Of a DNA stretch of 9,528 nt, positions 1-4,732 are shown one piece after another. The stretch spans positions 1 through 9,528 of the forward strand of contig JAUSHA010000043.1 in NCBI GenBank assembly GCA_030648815.1. Direction: 5' to 3'. A model generated the notes under the pieces. The model did no database searches. It was not told where the DNA came from and saw nothing but the letters and a program-made list of their open reading frames with translations. Each line of letters opens with the position of its first letter. Position 1 is the first letter of the stretch. The position numbers were made by a program, and so were the translations under genes. The stretch is from a bacterium. Its GTDB lineage: Bacteria; Patescibacteriota; Minisyncoccia; Minisyncoccales; MHMH01.

Positions 1-1188
1 GACTGGCTCGGTAGTAGTAGCTTCCATAGTAGTGGATGAAATTTCTATACTTGGCTCTATCTCTACTATGGTAGACTCACTAGTTGTAGCTTCGATTATT
101 CCTATTGGCTCTGCTGATTCAATGTCCGTTTGCGTCTCAAGAACTGGCGGAGGCCCGTCCTCCGCTACTTTTTCAGCTTGGAGAGGTTCGACCTCTCCAA
201 TTTCCGCAGACAATTCCACGACGGGGCCGGCGGAGAAAGGATTTTTTACTTGAGAAACGAGATTAGCCAGCGTATTTTTTATATTCACCAGTTGGGCTGT
301 AAATTTCTCCCACACCGACGCCTCCTTAACGTACAGAGGACCGTCCTCTGTACGTTCTTCTATAGCGGCGACGAGCGTATTCCTTAATTCGCTGGCTAAC
401 TGCTCTTTGTATTCCTTGCTAATTCCCTGTGGCGTAGCATACGGCCCCCATTTCTCATATAGTGCGGCGAATTGGATTTCGAGTTGAATGTTATTATCTT
501 CTCTATTTTTACCTGTACCCCAAAAATTAGTACTTTTAGCCACGAAACCCATTTGCGGTTCAGCCAGATCCCATGCTCCCTGATGCGACTCACCATTTCT
601 TCTTTCGTCAAAATAACGCCATAAACCATCATATAATTTTCCTTTTTTTAGTACCTCAAATTCTGCAAATATTAAAATGGCTTTATCAGTCATCTCAAAA
701 GTATTTAACGCCATAGCCGACATTGGACTCGTAATCCGACCACTTATTACTTTCGGAATATCAAAACCCACGCCCTTCCAATAAGAAACAAGACTTGTCC
801 TCTCGTCTAAAATCTGCTCAAAATACGCTCTTTTAATATCTTGATAATCCAGTGAAAGCACTAAATCCATCAGCTCCATCTCGTTAATGGCGCTTAAAAC
901 AAGGAGTCCGTAAGTGACATCAGTCGCTGCCTGCCCGCCTTTTATCGTCGTTTTTAGAACAGTCATAATGTTCCCTCCATCAAGGAGAACACTTCCAATA
1001 CTTGAAGCCGTATCAACAATACCCAAAGCAGTTTTAATTTTATCAACCTCCTGATCGCTGATTTTCATTTCAGTGGCAAACGCAAAATTAAACAAAAATA
1101 AAAAAGCGACTACAAACGCTGTAATCGCTGAAACAATTCTCTTTTTTAAAAAATATTTACTTTCTATGGGGGTTAGCGATTTTACCAT
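1..1188 (-). CDS. Secreted or membrane-anchored protein of unknown family, partial (open at left edge)
   Basis: I read an uninterrupted frame of 396 codons from the ATG at 1188 to the window edge; the C-terminus lies outside. Residues 16-38 form a hydrophobic segment after several lysines and arginines, ending in a plausible signal-peptidase site (AFA-TE), so the protein is probably exported. The middle (about 40-320) looks globular and mostly helical, with no domain I recognise. From about 325 the chain turns acidic and rich in Pro, Thr, Ser and Glu, like a cell-wall or extracellular spacer. Three DNA palindromes lie in frame, at residues 279-287, 330-337 and 342-348, each giving a Glu-x-x-Pro stretch. 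The ATG overlaps the stop of the upstream gene by 7 bases (ATGGTAA) and has no clear Shine-Dalgarno site, which points to translational coupling. The reading frame is secure; the function is unknown. Confidence 0.85.
   Translation of the reverse strand, partial: MVKSLTPIESKYFLKKRIVSAITAFVVAFLFLFNFAFATEMKISDQEVDKIKTALGIVDTASSIGSVLLDGGNIMTVLKTTIKGGQAATDVTYGLLVLSAINEMELMDLVLSLDYQDIKRAYFEQILDERTSLVSYWKGVGFDIPKVISGRITSPMSAMALNTFEMTDKAILIFAEFEVLKKGKLYDGLWRYFDERRNGESHQGAWDLAEPQMGFVAKSTNFWGTGKNREDNNIQLEIQFAALYEKWGPYATPQGISKEYKEQLASELRNTLVAAIEERTEDGPLYVKEASVWEKFTAQLVNIKNTLANLVSQVKNPFSAGPVVELSAEIGEVEPLQAEKVAEDGPPPVLETQTDIESAEPIGIIEATTSESTIVEIEPSIEISSTTMEATTTEPV
147..165. repeat. In-frame palindrome A (7-bp arms)
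   Basis: GCGGAGG at 147-153 pairs with CCTCCGC at 159-165 around a 5-base loop. On the coding (minus) strand the core is GAGGACGGGCCTC, one base different from the core of the palindrome at 328-356. It encodes residues 342-348 (AEDGPPP) of the secreted protein. Confidence 0.7.
178..200. repeat. In-frame palindrome B (10-bp arms)
   Basis: TTGGAGAGGT at 178-187 and ACCTCTCCAA at 191-200 are perfect inverted arms around TCG. The element lies in the coding region of the secreted protein (residues 330-337) in the same codon phase as palindromes A and C, giving Glu-Val-Glu-Pro-Leu. Confidence 0.8.
328..356. repeat. In-frame palindrome C (14-bp perfect arms)
   Basis: AACGTACAGAGGAC (328-341) and GTCCTCTGTACGTT (343-356) are perfect inverted arms around a single central base. 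A 14-bp perfect palindrome inside a coding region is very unlikely by chance. It encodes residues 279-287 (RTEDGPLYV) and shares its core with palindrome A. There is no T-tract and it lies well inside a gene, so it is not a terminator. Confidence 0.85.
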
Positions 1189-1739
1189 TTTCCATTCAGA
1201 ATAATATATTTAATAAACTCTTCCGAGCCGTTAGTTATAGAATAAATTGCCGAATCTTTTTTAAAAAAATACACAAACATGCCGACTAAATGAACATTTT
1301 CTTGTGTTTTTACTACATCAAATTCTCCTACCTTATCTTTACTGAAATTACCAACGAGACCGAAGGTATCGAAAGCATTGTTTGTCCATGTTTCTAAATT
1401 AACTTCTTCCTTAATTTTAAATCGATCAATAGAAAAGATTATGCCAGAGCCTTCTCTCCCTTTTAAATTTACACTTGTTCCCACATACGTGCCTTCTGCC
1501 CTCTCTGGCGTATATTCGAATATTTTCACCCCATGCCACTCCGTCGGCACTTTAAACTCGTAGCCGTCTATTTTGTTTATGACCTTGTACTCATTGCCAT
1601 ATAGACTTTTTGCCACACTTACGCCTTTGGGCAGAGTTTTATTCAACTCTCTTACATCGGCCTGGCTGGTCCACCAATAAAAAAAACCTCCGCCGAAGAG
1701 GCCTAAAACCAAAACCGACAGAACAATTTTCTTTATCAT
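1182..1739 (-). CDS. Membrane-anchored protein of unknown family, 185 aa
   Basis: A short basic start (MIKK) is followed by one hydrophobic helix at residues 4-22, containing GLFGGG and ending in FYWW. The remaining 160 residues should lie outside the membrane. They alternate short beta-like stretches, for example KVINKIDGYEFKVPTEWHG at about 52-70, and contain no Cys pairs or obvious catalytic motif. From memory, proteins of this size and pattern, ending in ILNGKW, occur in Parcubacteria genomes without assigned function. I did not recognise a named domain. The ATG at 1739 sits 8 bases after a good -10 box, so the mRNA is probably leaderless; there is no Shine-Dalgarno site. It is the first gene of a two-gene unit with the secreted protein that overlaps its stop codon. 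That the gene is real is well supported; its function is not. Confidence 0.85.
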   Translation of the reverse strand: MIKKIVLSVLVLGLFGGGFFYWWTSQADVRELNKTLPKGVSVAKSLYGNEYKVINKIDGYEFKVPTEWHGVKIFEYTPERAEGTYVGTSVNLKGREGSGIIFSIDRFKIKEEVNLETWTNNAFDTFGLVGNFSKDKVGEFDVVKTQENVHLVGMFVYFFKKDSAIYSITNGSEEFIKYIILNGKW

Positions 1740-1747
1740 ATAATTTA

Positions 1748-1776
1748 AATATAAAAATTATCCCCAACTCTGTCAA
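1748..1776 (-). promoter_or_regulatory. Promoter for the 185-aa membrane protein gene
   Basis: Read on the minus strand, a perfect TTGACA (1776-1771), a 17-base spacer and TATATT (1753-1748) form a sigma-70-type promoter. Only 8 bases separate the -10 box from the ATG, so transcription should begin within about two bases of the start codon, giving a leaderless mRNA. Confidence 0.75.
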
Positions 1777-1782
1777 TAGCGA

Positions 1783-1809
1783 GCTTGGCGGAGCTAAGCT
1801 CCGCCAAGC
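1783..1809. repeat. REP-like palindrome downstream of RAYT (13-bp arms)
   Basis: GCTTGGCGGAGCT (1783-1795) and AGCTCCGCCAAGC (1797-1809) are perfect inverted arms around A. It lies between the RAYT stop and the promoter of the next gene. No T-run follows on the minus strand, so a simple intrinsic terminator is unlikely. Confidence 0.85.
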
Positions 1810-1810
1810 C

Positions 1811-2557
1811 TTATTCTAGGGTTAAGTCGCCTAAGATTTTATTAAAATCCCTGGATACGATGGTCTCCAGAACGAATTTTCTATAAGCGTCGGCATTCGG
1901 AAAAAACTCACCTAAAATATCCTTATCAACAATTAAAGAGCTGCGTAATCCAGCATAGTCCGGATGGCTTGAAAATGAATATTTATTGAGAAATTCCATC
2001 GCCTCGCTAAAATTTTCTAACGCCCGCTCAAAACCTCCGGGATATAACTCTAACACATTAATTACTTGAATATAGGCAGTCAAATATTTTAAGTATGTTT
2101 CTTCTTTAATTAGTTTAGCCTTATATGGACCCTGAAAAATACTTCCCACTTCATGATATTTAAGATTAAAAAAATTAGCGTATCCCATGCCGAGCTTGTG
2201 CATAAATTTACTAATCCCGCTCTCGCTAATTTCTTTTAAAAGCAAATGAAAATGGTTTGGGATAAGAGAATAACATAATATCTTTACCAATGGGTCTCTA
2301 TCTGGCCAATTCGGCGGCCAACCAAGGTCAAACACCGACTCTGCTTCTCTGTGTCTGTCAGCACCTGGTGCTGACAGACTTAGCGATAAAAAGCCGGCTT
2401 GGCGTAAAATATGAGCAGACGAATGAGAATCGTTAAAAAACCGAAGGGCTTGCATGAAACGCCACTTATCGGCAGTATCTCGCACTATTTCCGCTTTCCT
2501 GCTCCCCCTATTATAAATATGGTAATAATGGTTGACTATAAATTTCTCTTTTCTCAT
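1811..2557 (-). CDS. rayT: REP-associated tyrosine transposase (RAYT; Y1/HUH family)
   Basis: This is a single-strand DNA transposase-type nuclease that in known systems binds and cuts REP hairpins through a 5'-phosphotyrosine link. The N-terminus YYHIYNRGSRK (11-21) is the family opening. The HUH metal-binding motif is in IPNHFHLLLKE (99-109; H102, H104). The segment TYLKYLTAYIQ (154-164) matches the helix carrying the nucleophile; by analogy with YIHxNP in relatives, Y162 is the best candidate. The 248-residue length is usual. Between the first strands and the HUH motif, residues 54-88 form an unusual low-complexity insertion. A 13-bp-arm palindrome encodes residues 60-69 of it. All key residues are present and the frame is open, so the enzyme may be active. 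I saw no clear Shine-Dalgarno site before the ATG. The exact function in the cell (REP upkeep versus transposition) is unknown. Confidence 0.93.
   Translation of the reverse strand: MRKEKFIVNHYYHIYNRGSRKAEIVRDTADKWRFMQALRFFNDSHSSAHILRQAGFLSLSLSAPGADRHREAESVFDLGWPPNWPDRDPLVKILCYSLIPNHFHLLLKEISESGISKFMHKLGMGYANFFNLKYHEVGSIFQGPYKAKLIKEETYLKYLTAYIQVINVLELYPGGFERALENFSEAMEFLNKYSFSSHPDYAGLRSSLIVDKDILGEFFPNADAYRKFVLETIVSRDFNKILGDLTLE
2353..2379. repeat. Palindrome inside the RAYT gene (13-bp arms)
   Basis: GTCTGTCAGCACC (2353-2365) and GGTGCTGACAGAC (2367-2379) are perfect inverted arms around T. The sequence is unrelated to the palindromes flanking the gene. It keeps the reading frame and encodes residues 60-69 in a stretch that conventional RAYTs lack. 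Confidence 0.85.
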
Positions 2558-2568
2558 CTTTTTATTGT

Positions 2569-2597
2569 TGCTTGGCGGAGCTTAGCTCCGCCAAGCA
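2569..2597. repeat. REP-like palindrome upstream of RAYT (14-bp arms)
   Basis: TGCTTGGCGGAGCT (2569-2582) and AGCTCCGCCAAGCA (2584-2597) are perfect inverted arms around T. It lies between the stop codon of the TSP3 protein gene and the RAYT start and is the mirror partner of the copy at 1783-1809. No T-tract follows on the minus strand. Confidence 0.85.
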
Positions 2598-2606
2598 CAG
2601 ATCGAT

Positions 2607-3545
2607 TTATCGTTTTTTGCGGAAGAGCATAAAAATAAACAGCAAAACGATGACGGCTCCGCCGATGAAATAGGGCAAGGGGATTCCCCTATTTTTAGCG
2701 AAAAAATTTAGGGCTTCCAGTAAAGAAGCTTGAGCTTTGGCGGCGTCTAAAGGAAATTTATCTTCCGAATCAATAACCCCGTCTTTGTCGCTGTCTGCCG
2801 CGAGGGGATTAGTTTTAAGATTTATTTCCTCTTTATCCGGAAGCCGGTCGTTATCGCTGTCCGAATTCAAAGGATTTGTTCCGTAAACAAATATTTCATC
2901 GTCATTATCCAGGCCGTCGTTATCATTATCCAGATCTTTATTATCGCCCAAGCCGTCTTGGTCAGAATCCCGCCATTCTTTAATATCCAAAGGAAAAATA
3001 TCAATGCTATCGCGAGCCTTATCTCCATCGCTGTCCGGGTCAAGGGAATCCGTCCCAATGGCAATTTCCTGACCATCGGTCAAGCCATCATTATCGTCAT
3101 CAGTATCTTTATTATTGCCTACGCCGTCGCCATCGGTGTCCGAATCAACGAAATAATTATCATAAATAGCCTTATCATTGCTTGGATTTTCGTCCGTTAA
3201 GTTAGCGGCAAATATCTTGGCTTGAATGTCGTGGCTGCCGGCCGCAACCAGCCAATCAATAAAGACATCGTCGTAAGTGTTTGCTTTAACTGAAATCGGC
3301 TGGGGATCGGCAATTTCCTTGCTGTTGTCTAAAAAAACCACAAAACCGTAAACATCGGTATCGCCCAAATTAAAAACTCTGGCAAAAACACGAATTGTTT
3401 CTCCAGCCAAAGGTTCGTCTTTGGATAAGGCAATATCGGTAGCGGTCAAAGAAAGATCGGTTTTGGCAAAAGAATCAAAAGAAACTAAAAAGACCGACAG
3501 CAAAATAACTGCTGAAATCAGCGAAAAATGAAAAATCTTAGACAT
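2607..3545 (-). CDS. Surface protein: signal peptide, CARDB-like domain, thrombospondin type 3 repeats, C-terminal membrane anchor
   Basis: I place the start at the ATG at 3545, giving 312 residues. It yields a clean signal peptide (MSKIFHFSL..., cleavage near SFAK at 25-28) and sits 6 bases after a TATAAT box. The longer in-frame start at 3611 would add 22 unlikely residues and begin inside a palindrome. Residues 29-130 resemble a CARDB/Ig-like beta-sandwich used for extracellular adhesion or spacing. Residues 134-265 hold Asp-rich calcium-binding TSP3 repeats, for example DSDTDGDGVGNNKD (134-147), DSDQDGLGDNKD (193-204) and DSDKDGVIDSED (251-262). A hydrophobic helix at 292-308 followed by FRKKR anchors the C-terminus in the membrane. 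The protein is therefore probably exposed at the surface and stiffened by calcium. The binding partner is unknown. Confidence 0.88.
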   Translation of the reverse strand: MSKIFHFSLISAVILLSVFLVSFDSFAKTDLSLTATDIALSKDEPLAGETIRVFARVFNLGDTDVYGFVVFLDNSKEIADPQPISVKANTYDDVFIDWLVAAGSHDIQAKIFAANLTDENPSNDKAIYDNYFVDSDTDGDGVGNNKDTDDDNDGLTDGQEIAIGTDSLDPDSDGDKARDSIDIFPLDIKEWRDSDQDGLGDNKDLDNDNDGLDNDDEIFVYGTNPLNSDSDNDRLPDKEEINLKTNPLAADSDKDGVIDSEDKFPLDAAKAQASLLEALNFFAKNRGIPLPYFIGGAVIVLLFIFMLFRKKR

Positions 3546-3551
3546 TAAACC

Positions 3552-3579
3552 ATTATACCGCAAGATTAAAACCCGACAA
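3552..3579 (-). promoter_or_regulatory. Promoter for the TSP3 surface protein gene
   Basis: On the minus strand TTGTCG (3579-3574), a 16-base spacer and a perfect TATAAT (3557-3552) lie directly before the ATG at 3545, with 6 bases between. The mRNA would start at or next to the start codon. There is no Shine-Dalgarno site, consistent with leaderless translation. Confidence 0.7.
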
Positions 3580-3585
3580 ATGGGG

Positions 3586-3612
3586 TTTGTGCTTGACCGA
3601 GTCAAGCACAAA
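3586..3612. repeat. Palindrome between divergent promoters (12-bp arms), possible operator
   Basis: TTTGTGCTTGAC (3586-3597) and GTCAAGCACAAA (3601-3612) are perfect inverted arms around CGA. The left arm contains the start of the plus-strand -35 box (TTGACC, 3593-3598), and the minus-strand -35 box begins 7 bases to the left. It could be a regulator-binding site serving both promoters or another REP-like palindrome; the sequence does not decide. Confidence 0.7.
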
Positions 3613-3621
3613 GTTTAATAT
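3593..3621 (+). promoter_or_regulatory. Promoter for the small zinc-ribbon membrane protein
   Basis: TTGACC (3593-3598), a 17-base spacer and TAATAT (3616-3621) form a plausible sigma-70 promoter. Transcription would start near 3628, leaving a leader of about 38 bases that contains the Shine-Dalgarno site. Confidence 0.6.
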
Positions 3622-3653
3622 TAAATTATCGGGGTTCGCTGACAAATTGAAAA

Positions 3654-3659
3654 AGGAGG
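3654..3659 (+). promoter_or_regulatory. Strong ribosome binding site
   Basis: AGGAGG lies 6 bases before the ATG at 3666 and fixes that start. It contrasts with the genes at 1739, 3545 and 7423, which have no such site. Confidence 0.85.
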
Positions 3660-3665
3660 GAGGCA

Positions 3666-3977
3666 ATGAAAAGATCTTTCACGGGCTGGCGGAATACTTT
3701 TTATCTTGAGAGTAAATCTGGTTTTGTCGTCTGGATTTCTATTGTTCTTCTTTATCTGTTCATGGTTGCCCTTGGCAAGAATCCTTCGGGCACGCCTTTT
3801 TTTGGATTTAATTCAGACGGCACATTGGCATTCTTGATAACGCTTGCGATTATATTCACATATAGAAAACTTTCGTATTATTATTTCTGCGGAGAATGCT
3901 TAAAAGAAGCTGATCGCTCCGATAATTACTGCAGGCAGTGCGGAACAAAATTCCGCGAAATGGACAAACCAAAATAA
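3666..3977 (+). CDS. Small membrane protein with C-terminal zinc ribbon, 103 aa
   Basis: Two hydrophobic stretches, about 19-36 (FVVWISIVLLYLFMVAL) and 53-65 (TLAFLITLAIIFT), should form a membrane hairpin. They are followed by a cytoplasmic-type zinc ribbon with C75-x2-C78-x10-C89-x2-C92 (FCGECL...YCRQCGTKF). All four ligands are present, so a bound zinc is expected. This combination is common in small uncharacterised bacterial proteins; no specific role can be assigned. It is the only plus-strand gene in the window and has its own promoter, a strong Shine-Dalgarno site and a terminator right after the stop, so it is probably a single-gene unit. It is divergent from the TSP3 surface protein gene, from which it is separated by a palindrome that might co-regulate both. 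Confidence 0.88.
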   Translation: MKRSFTGWRNTFYLESKSGFVVWISIVLLYLFMVALGKNPSGTPFFGFNSDGTLAFLITLAIIFTYRKLSYYYFCGECLKEADRSDNYCRQCGTKFREMDKPK

Positions 3978-3980
3978 CTA

Positions 3981-4013
3981 AAAAGGCCGCAGCTTTTAAT
4001 GCCGCGGCCTTTT
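3981..4013. terminator. Convergent (bidirectional) hairpin terminator
   Basis: AAAAGGCCGC (3981-3990) pairs with GCGGCCTTTT (4004-4013) around a 13-base loop. It lies 3 bases after the plus-strand stop and 9 bases after the end of the minus-strand pseudoprotease gene, with A and T runs on both sides. It can therefore end both converging transcripts. Confidence 0.85.
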
Positions 4014-4022
4014 ACATATCAG

Positions 4023-4718
4023 CTAAAAACCGACGAATTGGCGGAGCTTGGAAACAGGTATGGCAGAAACCATGCCTCGGCCGTCAATAAAACTTAAACC
4101 GACGACATTGCCTTCAATATTGAAAAGAGGGCTGCCGTTTAAAAGAGAACTTTCAAAAATATTAGTTTGAATTAAATCTTTATCAAAAAATTTAATAATG
4201 CCCTCGTTAACCATCAGCTCCGGAGTACTGGAGGCAAAATTAAATCCTGCCAAAAAAACTCTTTCCCCGAGCTTAATTTTTTCCAAATCGGCAAAGCCCG
4301 CAGTGTGAAGGCCGCTGCCTTCCACTTTTACTAAGGCCAAATTATTTTTAAGATCCCTTTTTAAAACCTGGTACTCCGGCCACTTTTCACCGATATAAAA
4401 AGCGAATTTTGATCCCTGGGGCAGAAGGTCGGCTAAAGTTGCCAAAAAGCCGTCGTTGGTGACAACCAGCCCCGAACCAAGAATCATTTTACCTTCTTCT
4501 GTTCTTGCCCTAACACCGACTACGGTTTTGGAAATTTTTTCTATGACTTCTTTTAAAGCAATATTTTCCTGGATATAATTCGTGATTTCTTGCCTTTCGG
4601 TTACATAAACTGTGGTTTGCTTAGGAAAAAAATAAGGCGACAAAATCTGGTCGGCAAAAATGCCGCCCGCTGTCCCAAAAATGAACACGGCTAAAATTTT
4701 GAGAATATTTTTTGACAT
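4023..4718 (-). CDS. HtrA/trypsin-like pseudoprotease, membrane-anchored, catalytic triad lost
   Basis: Residues 5-22 form one membrane helix (ILAVFIFGTAGGIF). Residues 46-64 look like a short coiled segment, and about 65-231 match an HtrA-type chymotrypsin fold: GSGLVVTNDGFLATLADLL (81-99), NNLALVKV (125-132) and LLNGSPLFNIEGNVVGLSF (192-210). Aligned to the HtrA motifs TNNHVV, TDLAVLKI and GNSGGPL, the catalytic His is Asp97, the Asp is Asn126 and the Ser is Asn194. Glycines and hydrophobic core positions are kept, so it looks like a folded but inactive relative, not a decaying gene. There is no PDZ domain. It follows clpB by 14 bases with no promoter between, so the two are probably cotranscribed. 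A role in binding or sensing unfolded proteins at the membrane is my inference. The alignment is by eye. Confidence 0.85.
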   Translation of the reverse strand: MSKNILKILAVFIFGTAGGIFADQILSPYFFPKQTTVYVTERQEITNYIQENIALKEVIEKISKTVVGVRARTEEGKMILGSGLVVTNDGFLATLADLLPQGSKFAFYIGEKWPEYQVLKRDLKNNLALVKVEGSGLHTAGFADLEKIKLGERVFLAGFNFASSTPELMVNEGIIKFFDKDLIQTNIFESSLLNGSPLFNIEGNVVGLSFIDGRGMVSAIPVSKLRQFVGF

Positions 4719-4732
4719 TCTTGATGCTAATT

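Larger units (their letters stand above)
1783..2597 (-). mobile_element. RAYT gene bracketed by inverted REP-like palindromes
   Basis: The unit consists of the Y1/HUH transposase gene with one palindrome two bases beyond its stop codon (1783-1809) and one 11 bases before its start (2569-2597). The 27-base cores at 1783-1809 and 2570-2596 are exact reverse complements, differing only as A versus T at the central base. Such pairing of a RAYT gene with nearby inverted REP sequences is the known arrangement for this family. No target-site duplication is evident, so whether the unit moves as a whole cannot be told. Confidence 0.75.

Noticed and set aside
396..632. Minus-strand ORF of 78 codons beginning MMVYGV
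   Set aside because: It lies entirely inside the 396-codon frame of the secreted protein in another phase; the long frame has a signal peptide and coherent composition.
2607..3545. Asp-rich tandem repeats as a DNA repeat or CRISPR array
   Set aside because: The repetition is at protein level (TSP3 calcium repeats); the DNA units vary and have no constant repeat-spacer pattern.
3546..3611. Upstream in-frame ATG at 3611 for the TSP3 protein, adding 22 residues
   Set aside because: The extension would start within the palindrome, precede a perfect TATAAT promoter and hide the signal peptide behind a non-hydrophobic stretch.
3981..4013. Counting this hairpin with the dispersed palindromes
   Set aside because: It sits between converging stops and has A/T runs on both sides, so it is an ordinary bidirectional terminator; the same holds for 7465-7495 and 9156-9183.
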